Source of the DNA: Natronoarchaeum rubrum | GTDB lineage: Archaea > Halobacteriota > Halobacteria > Halobacteriales > Natronoarchaeaceae | DNA: 64,000 bases | Direction of reading: 5' to 3' | NCBI RefSeq assembly: GCF_024494695.1 | Contig: NZ_JANHDP010000001.1 | Coordinates: forward strand, 1-64,000 | Shown: positions 17,757 through 26,504 of the stretch, in pieces | How the letters are laid out: each line of letters begins with the position of its first letter | Numbering within the stretch: the first letter of the stretch is position 1 | The notes under the pieces: model-generated | The model's database searches: none | What the model saw: the letters and a program-made list of their open reading frames with translations, nothing else | Told to the model about the DNA's origin: nothing | Program-made: the position numbers and the translations under genes

Positions 17757-19661
17757 ATGACTACCGACGAGGCGAACGGCGGGGACGGGCAGCAACAGCC
17801 CCCCGTCGTCTACGATCTCGGTGCGGACTGTACGCCCGACGACGTCGAGGAGGGGGTTCCCTACCTCGGAACGGTCAACGGCGTCGTCGATTACGGCGTG
17901 TTCGTCGATCTCTCGGAGTTCGTCTCCGGACTCGTCCACGAATCCAACCTCAGCGGCGAGTACGATGTCGGCGACGAGTTCGTCGTCGAACTCGACGAAG
18001 TGCGAGCGAACGGCGATATCGCGTTCGAGGAGGTCTCCCTCGACGAGTACGACGTCGAGAGCGTCTCCCACGACTACGATCTCGGCGACGTTTCCTCGCT
18101 GACCGAGATCCTCGGCGAGACGGTCCATCTCGAAGGACAGGTCGTCCAGATCAAACAGACCGGCGGCCCGACGCTGTTCCACGTCCGCGACGAGACCGGC
18201 GTCGTCCCCTGCGCGATCTTCGAGGAGGCGGGCGTCCGGGCGCGTCCCGACGTCGACGTCGACGACTACGTGCGCGTCACCGGCGAACCCGAGCGTCGCG
18301 AAGACGCCGTTCAGATCGAAGCGGATTCGCTGACCGTCCTCGCAGGTGAAGACGCGAACGCCGTCGAGCAGCGTCTCGACGCCGCGATCGAGGAGCGCGC
18401 CGCGCCGCGGGACGTCGATCCGCTCGTCGAGTGGCCCGCCTTCGAGAAGCTCCGGGGCGACCTGGAGTCGGTCGCGCGCCTGCTCCGCCGGACGGTGCTG
18501 GAGGGGCGCCCGATCCGCATCCGGCATCACGCCGACGGCGACGGGATGTGCGCGAGCGTTCCGGTCGAGCTCGCCCTGGAGCGGTTCATCGACGAGGTCC
18601 ACGAGGACCCCGACGCCAAACGGCACCTGTTCAAGCGCCTGCCGAGCAAGGCGCCGTTCTACGAGATGGAAGACGCCACCCGCGATCTCAACTTCGCGCT
18701 GGAGGATCGCGAGCGTCACGGCCAGAAGCTGCCGCTCCTCCTGATGCTGGACAACGGCAGCACCGAGGAGGACACGCCGGCCTACGAGACGCTGCGTCAC
18801 TACGACATCCCGATCGTCGTCGTCGACCACCACCATCCTGATCCCGAGGCGGTCGAGTCGCTGCTGACCGAGCACGTCAACCCCTACCTCTACGACGAGG
18901 ATTACCGGATCACGACGGGCATGATGTGCGTCGAACTCGCGCGCATGATCTACCCCGGCATGACCGACGAGCTCCGTCACGTCCCCGCGGTTGCGGGCAT
19001 CTCGGATCGTTCGGAAGCCGACGCGATGGAGGACTACCTCGAACTCGCCCACGAGGAGGGGTACGACGAGCAGGATCTCAAGGACGTGGGCGAGGCGCTG
19101 GACTACGCCGCTCACTGGCTCCGCTACAACTCCGGGCAGCACCTCATCAACGACGTGCTGGACGTCGGCGACGACGGCGACGAGAATCGCCACCGCGAAC
19201 TCGTCGACACGCTCGCCGAGAAGTCCCGGCGCGACGTTGAGGACCAGCTCGACGCCGTACTCCCCCACGTCGAACACGAGGAGCTCTCGAACGGCGCGCA
19301 TCTCTACCAGATCGACGTCGAAAACTCCGCGCACCGCTTCACCTATCCGGCGCCGGGCAACACGACCGGCGCGGTCCACGACCGCAAGGTCGAGGAGACG
19401 GGCGACCCCGTGATCACGATCGGCTACGGTCCGGACTTCGCCGTCCTCCGGAGCGACGGTGTCCGCCTCGACATCCCGACGATGGTCACCGAGCTCGACG
19501 AGGAGATCGTCGGCGGCGGCATCAGCGGCGGCGGCCACCTCGTCGTCGGCTCGATCAAGTACGTCAAGGGCCGCCGCGAGGAGGTGCTGGACTCGCTGAT
19601 CGAGAAGATGGCCGAGGCCGACATCGACGAGGAGCTGGGCAGCACGAGCTCGCCGGTCTGA
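17757..19661 (+). CDS. S1/OB-fold DHH-family nuclease (archaeal RecJ-like)
   Basis: This 634-residue protein has three nucleic-acid modules. An S1 domain lies at about 38-105 (YLGTVNGVVDYGVFVDLSEF), an OB fold at about 125-200 (VHLEGQVVQIKQTGGPTLF), and a DHH phosphoesterase from about 255. The DHH motifs are intact: RHHADGDGMC, LMLDNGSTEED, VVDHHHPD and VAGISDRSE, with a C-terminal GGGISGGGHL of the DHHA1 type. Such archaeal proteins act as RecJ-like 5'-3' exonucleases in replication or repair. A TATA-like GTTTTAC (17724-17730) sits 27-33 bases before the ATG, so the mRNA is probably leaderless. Confidence 0.92.
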   Translation: MTTDEANGGDGQQQPPVVYDLGADCTPDDVEEGVPYLGTVNGVVDYGVFVDLSEFVSGLVHESNLSGEYDVGDEFVVELDEVRANGDIAFEEVSLDEYDVESVSHDYDLGDVSSLTEILGETVHLEGQVVQIKQTGGPTLFHVRDETGVVPCAIFEEAGVRARPDVDVDDYVRVTGEPERREDAVQIEADSLTVLAGEDANAVEQRLDAAIEERAAPRDVDPLVEWPAFEKLRGDLESVARLLRRTVLEGRPIRIRHHADGDGMCASVPVELALERFIDEVHEDPDAKRHLFKRLPSKAPFYEMEDATRDLNFALEDRERHGQKLPLLLMLDNGSTEEDTPAYETLRHYDIPIVVVDHHHPDPEAVESLLTEHVNPYLYDEDYRITTGMMCVELARMIYPGMTDELRHVPAVAGISDRSEADAMEDYLELAHEEGYDEQDLKDVGEALDYAAHWLRYNSGQHLINDVLDVGDDGDENRHRELVDTLAEKSRRDVEDQLDAVLPHVEHEELSNGAHLYQIDVENSAHRFTYPAPGNTTGAVHDRKVEETGDPVITIGYGPDFAVLRSDGVRLDIPTMVTELDEEIVGGGISGGGHLVVGSIKYVKGRREEVLDSLIEKMAEADIDEELGSTSSPV

Positions 19662-19695
19662 CCAAGCGTCGGCATCATTTCGCTGCGGGTTCTCG

Positions 19696-21483
19696 CTACT
19701 CGAACGCCACCCGCCGACGAGCGGCGGCGACGGCGCCGAGAGCCCCGACCACCAGCGCGACGCCGAGGCCGACTGGAAGCCGCTCGATGCCGCCGCGCCA
19801 GTCGGCTCTGAACAGACGCGCGTAGTACTCGCCGGCCTCCTGGCCCTCGACGATCACCGCTACCTCGCGGTTCTCCCGGAGCGAGTTGGTGTTCCAGTTG
19901 ATGCTCCCGATCACCGCCGCTTCCTCGTCGACGACGACGCCCTTGGCGTGGATCTTCTCGTAGCGCCCGCGTGGCTCCGCCAGCCTGACGCGCAGATCCA
20001 GATCCTCGTCCGCGGCCCGACGTTCGAGCCAGTCGGCGAGCTTGCGGTTCTCCTCCTCGGCGTACCAGGCGCTCGACAGCAGGATCTTCACCGAGACGCC
20101 CCTGCGCGCGGCGTCGATCGTGGCGTCCAGCAGCGGGTTGTCGCGGCCGCCGATCGACACTTGCTGGATCAGGATCGACTCGTTGGCGCTCTCCAGCAGG
20201 GTCACGAGCTCCGACTCGGCGTTGTCGGGAGCGGTGACGAGCCGGACCGACTCGGCGTCCATCCGCTCGGGTGCGATCCGCCGGGGGAACGTCCCGTTCG
20301 CCGGTGGGGCCGTCTCGGGTTCGATCTCGTTCCGGTGTTCGGACCACGGAACGGCGTCGCGCCAACCCACGTCGGCTTCGAACACCTCGCGTAGCGCTGC
20401 CGCCGTCTCGCTCCCGTGGACGACGACGCCCCAGCCCCGGCTGGAGTGGCCGCCCGTCCCCGCCGGCTTCCAGTTCTCCGTCGTGACGAGCGCCTCGTCG
20501 TCGATCACCGCGTACTTTGGGTGGTGGTAGCGGTAGCGTGCGTGCTCGCCCCCGATCGCAAAGACGTCGACGCCCGCCTCGTCGAGGCGATCGAGGACTC
20601 TCACCTGTCGATCGGTGATGCCGCCGACCGGCGCGTCGTCGACCGCAATCTCGACGCGGACGCCCCGTTCGTGTGCGTCGATCAAGGCGTCTGCAACCCG
20701 CCGATCGGCGAACGTGTAGCCCGCGAGCAGCACGCGCTCCTCGGCGCGCTCGATACGTTCGACCGGGAGGCCGGGGGCGTCCGGCAGCGCGAACGCCGTC
20801 ACTGCGTCGGGACTGGAGGTCGCCGGCTCGAAGTCAGTCGCACCCAGCGGCGTCCAGGTGCCGTTCGCCGCCGCGGTCGCGTCGGCGTCCGCGGCGCTGC
20901 GATCGTCGGTGTGGCGACCGTCGGCGTCGCGGCTGGGCTGCCACAGTTCGCCTTCGGGAGCGCTGTCGTAGGCCGCGGCGTCGACGAGCGTCCCGTTGTG
21001 CCGAAGCGCGACGCGTTCGCCGCCGTTGGCGAGTCGCAGGCGTCCCGACAGCGCCGTCACCGCGTCGCCGGTCGCGTTCTCGGCGACGGCGGGATCGACG
21101 CTCGCGGCGACGGTTCCCTGCACCGTCTCGTTCGGCAGGTACGCCAGATCGCGGTCGCCGTCGCCGAGCGTCCAGCCGGTCAGGTTCGTGGCCGCGGGGA
21201 CCTCGATGACGACGTACTCGCCGGCGTCGCCGTCCGCGATCGGGTTCGGGTAGAGGCCGACGATCCGGGGCCGATCGCTGCCGTTTGCCTCGCGGTCGGC
21301 GTCGCTGCCGTTTGCCTCGCGGTCGGCGTCGCTGTCGTTGACCGCGTGGAGCGTGGGCTGTTCGATCGGGTCGCTCGACGCCGCCGGCGCCGCGGCGTCC
21401 GCGAGGGCCGGCGAGCCTGCGGCTGTCGCGACGAGCGCGAGTGCGAGCAGCGACGCGACGGCGAGCGAGCGCCCGTGTGACAC
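19696..21483 (-). CDS. exported phospholipase D-like protein with lamin-tail-like domain
   Basis: This 595-residue protein has a signal peptide (MSHGRSLAVASLLALALVATAA), an acidic linker with a duplicated DADREANGS unit, and a lamin-tail-like domain (about 70-180, IVGLYPNPIADGDAGEYVVI). Two phospholipase D modules follow with complete HxK(x)4D motifs, HPKYAVID and HAKGVVVD, then GSINWNTNS. A C-terminal helix (LPVGLGVALVVGALGAVAA) ends in RRRVAFE and anchors it outside the cell. PLD-fold enzymes cut phosphodiesters in lipid or nucleic acid; the lamin-tail domain is often joined to extracellular nucleases. A surface nuclease is therefore a good guess, not proven. Confidence 0.88.
   Translation of the reverse strand: MSHGRSLAVASLLALALVATAAGSPALADAAAPAASSDPIEQPTLHAVNDSDADREANGSDADREANGSDRPRIVGLYPNPIADGDAGEYVVIEVPAATNLTGWTLGDGDRDLAYLPNETVQGTVAASVDPAVAENATGDAVTALSGRLRLANGGERVALRHNGTLVDAAAYDSAPEGELWQPSRDADGRHTDDRSAADADATAAANGTWTPLGATDFEPATSSPDAVTAFALPDAPGLPVERIERAEERVLLAGYTFADRRVADALIDAHERGVRVEIAVDDAPVGGITDRQVRVLDRLDEAGVDVFAIGGEHARYRYHHPKYAVIDDEALVTTENWKPAGTGGHSSRGWGVVVHGSETAAALREVFEADVGWRDAVPWSEHRNEIEPETAPPANGTFPRRIAPERMDAESVRLVTAPDNAESELVTLLESANESILIQQVSIGGRDNPLLDATIDAARRGVSVKILLSSAWYAEEENRKLADWLERRAADEDLDLRVRLAEPRGRYEKIHAKGVVVDEEAAVIGSINWNTNSLRENREVAVIVEGQEAGEYYARLFRADWRGGIERLPVGLGVALVVGALGAVAAARRRVAFE
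21277..21330. repeat. 27-base direct repeat, two copies
   Basis: Two identical adjacent 27-base units (21277-21303 and 21304-21330) lie in the linker of the PLD-like gene and encode a duplicated DADREANGS peptide. A partial third copy follows. This is typical replication-slippage variation in a low-complexity acidic linker. Confidence 0.9.
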
Positions 21484-21576
21484 GGATGCTCTCGCCGCGT
21501 GTTCCTACAAGAAGGTGTGGCTCAGGTGGTTGCAGAATGTGGGGTCGCAGTGGCGGCGTACGATTCGTCTCCCGAA

Positions 21577-22566
21577 CTATTCGAGCGCTTCGGGCGGGCC
21601 GCCGGGCAGTTCGTCGCGGTCGTGGGGCGCGTCGAAGTCCGGTTCGGAACCGACCGGAACCTTGCCGCCGGGGTTGAGGTCGCGGTGGCTCTCGTAGTAG
21701 TGGTGCTTGATGTGGTCCATCCGCACCGTCTCGGCGACGCCCGGGAGTTGGTAGAGTTCTTTCAGGTAGTTCCAGAGGTTCGGATAGTCGGCGATCCGCG
21801 CGACGTTGCACTTGAAGTGCGTGTGGTACACCTCGTCGAAGCGGATCAGCGTCGTGAACATCGCCACGTCGGCCTCCGTCAGGACGTCGCCGGCGAGGTA
21901 GCGCTGGTCGGCGAGCACGTCGTCCCAGTGATCGAGCGCGCCGAACAGGTCGTCGATCGCGTTCTCGTACGCCTCCTGTGAGGTCGCGAAGCCCGCCCGG
22001 TAGACGCCGTTGTTGATCGGGTCGTAGATCTCGTCGATGAGCCGGTCGACCTCGTCGCGGTAGCCTTCGGGGTAGAGGTCCACGTCTTTGGTGCCGACGT
22101 CGTGCATCGCGACGTCGAGCATCCGCATGATCTCCTCGGACTCGTTGTTCACGATGGTCTCGCGCTCTTTGTCCCAGAGCACCGGCACGGTGACGCGCCC
22201 GGTGAAATCAGGGTCGGCTGCAGTGTACACGTCGCGGAGCTTGTCGGCGTCGTTGACGGTGTCGGGCGTGCAGCCGTCCTTTTCGGGCGCGAACTCCCAG
22301 CCGTCGACGCGCCGGACCGGGTCGACCACGTCGACCGTGATGGCGTCCTCCAACCCCTTGAGCGCCCGCGTGACGAGCGTCCGGTGGGCCCAGGGACACG
22401 CCCAGCTAACGTAGAGATGATATCGCCCCGCCTCGGCGGGGTATCGCGCGTCGGGATCGGCCTCGATGCGGTCCCGGAACGACGTCTCCTGACGCTGGAA
22501 CTCACCGGAGTCGTCGGTCGCCCTGTACGCGTTCCGCCGCCACTGCCCGTCGACCAGCGAGTGCAT
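21577..22566 (-). CDS. glutathionyl-hydroquinone reductase-like (GST family)
   Basis: This 329-residue protein of the YqjG/ECM4 type has the thioredoxin-like active site SWACPWAHR with the catalytic Cys near residue 56. A C-terminal all-alpha GST domain contains YLAGDVLTEADVAMFTTLIRFDEVY. Bacterial members reduce glutathionyl-hydroquinones. Haloarchaea use gamma-glutamylcysteine instead of glutathione, so the thiol partner here is probably different (inference). TTAATACC, on the minus strand about 27 bases before the start, is a good TATA box. Length is normal. Confidence 0.9.
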   Translation of the reverse strand: MHSLVDGQWRRNAYRATDDSGEFQRQETSFRDRIEADPDARYPAEAGRYHLYVSWACPWAHRTLVTRALKGLEDAITVDVVDPVRRVDGWEFAPEKDGCTPDTVNDADKLRDVYTAADPDFTGRVTVPVLWDKERETIVNNESEEIMRMLDVAMHDVGTKDVDLYPEGYRDEVDRLIDEIYDPINNGVYRAGFATSQEAYENAIDDLFGALDHWDDVLADQRYLAGDVLTEADVAMFTTLIRFDEVYHTHFKCNVARIADYPNLWNYLKELYQLPGVAETVRMDHIKHHYYESHRDLNPGGKVPVGSEPDFDAPHDRDELPGGPPEALE

Positions 22567-22747
22567 GCCGAACCGTTGCTCGCGAAGCCGTTAATACCCG
22601 TTGCCGGCGGTCAGTTCGCCCGGGATCGCGTACTTCTCGCGTTTCTTTCTCTGCCTATATCTGGTGCTGGAACGTATATTACTAGATAAATTAGAGTATC
22701 AAAGCAGGACAAAAAGAGATAATACGGATGGAGAAGAACGAGAAAAT

Positions 22748-22864
22748 ATGAACGCGTTCAAACTCCCGATCAAGCTGCTTCAGCTGTTCAGTTTCAAGTC
22801 GCTCGTCGGGGTCCTGCTGCTCGTGGTGCCGTTGCTCGGGTTGCTACTGGTCGCCGGGCTGTAA
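22748..22864 (+). CDS. 38-residue hydrophobic peptide
   Basis: The short frame reads MNAFKLPIKLLQLFSF, then KSLVGVLLLVVPLLGLLLVAGL. It is a single transmembrane helix with a basic amphipathic N-terminus. The upstream 90 bases (22660-22747) are strikingly AT-rich with TATA-like GTATATTAC. Codon use inside is GC-rich and normal, favouring a real gene. It converges on the HsdR-N-like gene with a 7-base gap. Function unknown. Confidence 0.5.
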   Translation: MNAFKLPIKLLQLFSFKSLVGVLLLVVPLLGLLLVAGL

Positions 22865-22871
22865 GCTCGGC

Positions 22872-24221
22872 TTACTCCGCGGCCCACTCGTCCTGAAACA
22901 TCGCGCGGAGTCCCGCCCGCTCCGCGAGCCGGTCGATCGCCGCCTTCGCGACGCCGACCGGAACTCGCGCGTCGAGATGCCAGCCGTTCGAGAGTTCTAT
23001 CGTCGCGTTCGCTACCGCGTCTTCTCTGAGCACCGCGTGGTCACCCTCCGGCCTCCACGGGGGCGATATCGATCCGGTCACCTCGTCGGCGGGAGCATCC
23101 CGTCCGTCGGCTGCGCCCCGTTCGAGCAGGTACTCGATCGCCTGCGCGGTTGTCATCGCGGCGCGCGCGTGGCCGACCGCCCACACCGACGTGCGACCGC
23201 CGAACAGTCGTACGACGTACTGGCCGTCCTCGGCTACCGCGGCGCCCAGCGCGTTCGCGGGAACGTCCGCCCCGGTCGCCGCGCGCTCGTGCTCGGCCTC
23301 CGCCGGCTCGGGTGCCGATCCGTCGTCGCTGGCGGTCCCGGCGACCGCTTCGAGCGCTCGCTCGGATTCGTCGTCGAGGACGGTCTCGGCGCTTCTCGCC
23401 GTCCCGGCTTCGGCATCGACTGCCGGTTCGTTCCCGGCGTTTGACTCAGGCCGGGTTTCGGCGTCGTGTTCGGTCGCCGATTCGTCGGCTGCTGTGGCTC
23501 CGGCGTCTCGCTCTTCGTCGGCGTCTCGCTCCTCGTCGGCGTCGCTCACTCCGTCTCGTTCTTCCTCGGGCTCGTCGCCCCGGAGCGACGCGATTAGGTC
23601 CTCGACGAACCGCTCGCTTTCGGCGCGAAGCCGGTCGGCGACGTCGTCGCCCGCGGTCGCGACGAGCCGGTCGTGGACGTCAGCGATCACGATCTCGCGG
23701 TCGGCGTCGAGCGCGTCGGCCGCCTCGCGACGCTGGCGTCGCCCGTTCCGGACCGATTGCTCGACCGCCTCGCGGGCGTAGTGGCTCACGTCGGCGGCGT
23801 GCTCGGGGAGCTCTGCTAATCGGCACTCGAAGCGATCGAGCGAGGGCGCCGCCCCGTCGCTGCCGTCGACCGCGACGAACGCGAACTCGCGGCCGTTCGT
23901 GAGGATGCCGCGGTCGACGCCGGAGGCCAGCAGCGTCCGGCCGAGGCGCTCGACCTGCTCGCGCTCCAGATCCGCGCCGCAGGCGCTCGTCTCGACGAGG
24001 ACGGCGGGGTCGTCCGCGACCAGCAGCGCGAAGTCGACCGTGGCCGAGCCCTCGGGCGTCGGAACGTCGCGATCGGCTGCGATCTGGTGCAGTTCCCAGC
24101 CAAGCGCGGTCAGGAACGGCTGGACGAGCCGGATCTGGGTGTTGCGCTCGGAGAGCTCCGGCGAGGTTGCGACGAGCTCCCGCGACCGGTCGACGTACGA
24201 GCGAAGCGCTCCCGTATCCAT
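22872..24221 (-). CDS. HsdR N-terminal-domain-like protein with acidic linker
   Basis: This 449-residue protein opens like the type I restriction HsdR-N/PD-(D/E)xK fold found alone in many haloarchaea (LVQPFLTALGWEL, VDFALLVADDPAVLVE, GILTNGREFAFV). The usual E-x-K of this fold appears as ETS, so nuclease activity is doubtful. Residues about 215-330 are a disordered acidic linker with a tandem DADEER repeat. The C-terminal 110 residues form a second conserved-looking domain (QYVVRLFGGRTSVWAVG). No methylase or specificity subunit is nearby, so it is not part of a restriction operon here. Possible roles include DNA binding or regulation. Confidence 0.75.
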   Translation of the reverse strand: MDTGALRSYVDRSRELVATSPELSERNTQIRLVQPFLTALGWELHQIAADRDVPTPEGSATVDFALLVADDPAVLVETSACGADLEREQVERLGRTLLASGVDRGILTNGREFAFVAVDGSDGAAPSLDRFECRLAELPEHAADVSHYAREAVEQSVRNGRRQRREAADALDADREIVIADVHDRLVATAGDDVADRLRAESERFVEDLIASLRGDEPEEERDGVSDADEERDADEERDAGATAADESATEHDAETRPESNAGNEPAVDAEAGTARSAETVLDDESERALEAVAGTASDDGSAPEPAEAEHERAATGADVPANALGAAVAEDGQYVVRLFGGRTSVWAVGHARAAMTTAQAIEYLLERGAADGRDAPADEVTGSISPPWRPEGDHAVLREDAVANATIELSNGWHLDARVPVGVAKAAIDRLAERAGLRAMFQDEWAAE

Positions 24222-24280
24222 CGGCCGATCGTTCGTGCGGGGAGGATTAGTAACTGCTGGCGCGCGATCCTCGGCAACCG

Positions 24281-24691
24281 TCAGGCAGGCGCGGGCGCCT
24301 CGGCGTGCGAGAGGTACGCCGCCATGTCGGTGGTCGTGATCATGCCGATGACGCCCTCTTCGTCGTCGACGACCGGCATGTGGTGAAAGCCGTGTTCGAC
24401 CATCTGGTCGGCCACGTCGTGGATCGAGTCGCCGGCCGCGGCGGTCGTAACGTCCGTGCTCATGTACCGCTCGACGGTGGTCTCGGCTTTCGGCTTGCTC
24501 TTTGCGACGATATCGACGAAGTCGGTCGTCGTGAGGATTCCCAGCAGGGCGTTGTCCTCGCCGACGACGACGAGCGAACCGATCTCGTTGTCCTGCATCC
24601 GGCCTGCGGCGTCCTCGACCAGCGTGTCGGGCGTAACCGTCTCGACGGGGGTCGACATGAGTCGTCCTACGAAGATGTCGTCAGTGGTCAT
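24281..24691 (-). CDS. CBS-domain pair protein
   Basis: This 136-residue protein consists of two CBS motifs forming one Bateman module: about 8-62 (MSTPVETVTPDTLVEDAAG) and 75-130 (MSTDVTTAAAGDSIHDVADQ). Each ends in GILTTTDF or GMITTTDM. Such modules bind adenine nucleotides as energy sensors. I chose the ATG at 24691; the upstream open frame has shadow composition. A TATA-like box lies at 24721-24730 on the same strand. It is divergent from ribH. Confidence 0.88.
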   Translation of the reverse strand: MTTDDIFVGRLMSTPVETVTPDTLVEDAAGRMQDNEIGSLVVVGEDNALLGILTTTDFVDIVAKSKPKAETTVERYMSTDVTTAAAGDSIHDVADQMVEHGFHHMPVVDDEEGVIGMITTTDMAAYLSHAEAPAPA

Positions 24692-24720
24692 TGGTGTCTC
24701 GTAGCATAGCCGTGCGGGGG

Positions 24721-24730
24721 GTATAAGTAT
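24721..24730 (-). promoter_or_regulatory. TATA box for the CBS protein gene
   Basis: Read on the minus strand, ATACTTATAC sits about 34 bases before the ATG at 24691. The predicted leader is short. Confidence 0.5.
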
Positions 24731-24894
24731 GTCGCATGCGGATCCACGAAATCGACCTCCCGCGCCGGCGTCGTTTTCGACGAACGCCGAATTCGACCCG
24801 ACGGAGGCCAGTCGACGCCGGAATCGGCGGGTGGAACCGACGGAGCCGTCCGCTCCGAACCGCCGAGAGCGGCGCGAGCGATCGGGAACGGTAG

Positions 24895-24904
24895 TTCTTT
24901 TAGG
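24895..24904 (+). promoter_or_regulatory. TATA box for ribH
   Basis: TTCTTTTAGG is centred 27 bases before the ribH ATG at 24926, consistent with a leaderless ribH-aminotransferase mRNA. Confidence 0.5.
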
Positions 24905-24925
24905 CGCCGAAGCCACCCGACAACC

Positions 24926-25336
24926 ATGGTGAGGCTCGGACTCGTGGTCGCGGAGTTCAACGCTCCGGTGACCGATGAGATGGCTGGGGCGGCTCGCGAA
25001 GCGGCCGCCGAGCGTGACGCCGAGATCGTCGCCGAGGCGTCGGTGCCCGGCGCGTACGACGCGCCGCTGGCGGCCGACCGACTCGCGCGCCGCGAGGACG
25101 TCGACGCCGTGGCGGCGCTCGGTGCCATCATCACCGGCGACACCGACCACGATCGGGTGATCGCCGACGCGGCGGCTCGACAGCTCTCAGAGGTGAGCCT
25201 CGACCGGGACAAACCCGTCACCCTGGGGATCATCGGTCCCGGGATGAGCGCCGACGAGGCCCGAGCCCGTACCGACAAGGGAGCAGCGGCGGTAAACAGC
25301 GCGATCGACCTCGTAACCGAACTGGAGGAACTATAG
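24926..25336 (+). CDS. ribH: 6,7-dimethyl-8-ribityllumazine synthase
   Basis: Lumazine synthase joins the ribityl-pyrimidine and dihydroxybutanone phosphate in the penultimate step of riboflavin synthesis, as a large oligomeric shell. This 136-residue archaeal-length protein has the substrate strand VVAEFNAPVTDEM, the SVPGAYDAPLAADRLA loop, catalytic His in GAIITGDTDHDRVIAD, and LGIIGPGMSADEARART. Its stop codon abuts the start of the aminotransferase gene, so the two share an operon. The later flavin gene ribL lies 4 kb away on the other strand. Confidence 0.95.
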   Translation: MVRLGLVVAEFNAPVTDEMAGAAREAAAERDAEIVAEASVPGAYDAPLAADRLARREDVDAVAALGAIITGDTDHDRVIADAAARQLSEVSLDRDKPVTLGIIGPGMSADEARARTDKGAAAVNSAIDLVTELEEL

Positions 25337-26482
25337 ATGGACTTCGCAGACAGAGTGCAACGAGTGGAACCGAGCGCGACGCTCGCGATCAGCAACCTCG
25401 CCTCCGAGCTGGAAGCCGAGGGCGCTGACGTGGTCGACCTGAGCGTCGGCGAACCCGACTTCCCGACGCCCGAGAACGTCGTCGAAGCCGGGAAGGCGGC
25501 GTTGGACGCCGGCCACACCGGCTACACGTCTTCCAATGGCATCCCCGAACTCAAGGACGCGATCGTCGAGAAGCTCCACGGCGACGGCCTCGACTTCTAC
25601 GGCGAGGACAACATCATCGTCACGCCCGGCGCAAAGCAGGCGCTGTACGAGACGATCCAGTCGCTGATCGACGACGGCGACGAGGTCGTCCTGCTGGACC
25701 CCGCGTGGGTGTCCTACGAGGCGATGGTGAAGATGGCGGGCGGCGAGCTGACCCGCGTCGACACCTCCGAGTACGACTTCGATCTCGAACCCGCGCTGGA
25801 CGATCTCGAAGCGGCGGTCTCCGACGAGACGGAGCTGCTCGTCGTCAACTCGCCGGGCAACCCGACCGGCTCGGTGTACTCCGACGAAGCCATCGAAGGC
25901 GTCCGCGATCTCGCCGTCGAGCACGACGTCACCGTGATCAGCGACGAGATCTACAAGGAGATCACCTACGACGCCGAGCCGACGAGCCTCGGTACCCTCG
26001 AAGGGATGGCCGAGCGCACCGTCACGATCAACGGCTTCTCGAAGGCCTACTCGATGACGGGCTGGCGGCTGGGCTACATCGCCGCGCCCGAGGAACTGAT
26101 CGACCAGGCCGGCAAGCTCCACTCGCACTCGGTGTCGTGTGCCGTGAACTTCGTCCAGCACGCCGGCGTCGAGGCCCTCGAAAACACCGACGACGCTGTC
26201 GACGAGATGGTCGAGGCGTTCCAGGAACGCCGCGATTTCCTGATCGACCTGCTCGCCGAGCGCGGCGTCGACGTCGCCGAGCCCTCCGGCGCGTTCTACA
26301 TGATGGTCCCGGTCGACGACGACGATCAAGCGTGGTGCGAGGGCGCCATCGAGGACGCCCACGTCGCGACCGTTCCGGGCAGCGCGTTCGGCACGCCCGG
26401 CTACGCGCGCATCTCCTACGCCAACAGCAAGGAGCGCATCGAGGAGGCCGTCGAGCGCCTCGACGACGAAGGCTACTTCTAA
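25337..26482 (+). CDS. pyridoxal-phosphate aminotransferase, class I (aspartate-type)
   Basis: This 381-residue fold-type I aminotransferase is most like archaeal aspartate/aromatic transaminases. It has the N-terminal substrate arm, VDLSVGEPDFPTPENV, the PLP phosphate region GAKQALYE, the Asn-Pro-Thr-Gly motif in NSPGNPTGSVY, the cofactor Asp in VISDEIYKEI, and the Schiff-base Lys in INGFSKAYSMTGWRLGY. The substrate-binding Arg is in YARISYANS. The start is fixed by the TAGATG junction with ribH, with no gap, which implies cotranslation. Exact amino donor is unknown. Confidence 0.94.
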   Translation: MDFADRVQRVEPSATLAISNLASELEAEGADVVDLSVGEPDFPTPENVVEAGKAALDAGHTGYTSSNGIPELKDAIVEKLHGDGLDFYGEDNIIVTPGAKQALYETIQSLIDDGDEVVLLDPAWVSYEAMVKMAGGELTRVDTSEYDFDLEPALDDLEAAVSDETELLVVNSPGNPTGSVYSDEAIEGVRDLAVEHDVTVISDEIYKEITYDAEPTSLGTLEGMAERTVTINGFSKAYSMTGWRLGYIAAPEELIDQAGKLHSHSVSCAVNFVQHAGVEALENTDDAVDEMVEAFQERRDFLIDLLAERGVDVAEPSGAFYMMVPVDDDDQAWCEGAIEDAHVATVPGSAFGTPGYARISYANSKERIEEAVERLDDEGYF

Positions 26483-26504
26483 CCCCGGCTGGCCGTTTCG
26501 ACGC

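Noticed and set aside
17754..19538. 594-codon minus-strand open frame opposite the DHH nuclease
   Set aside because: Shadow frame: no motifs, composition mirrors complement of Asp/Glu codons. The plus strand has all DHH motifs.
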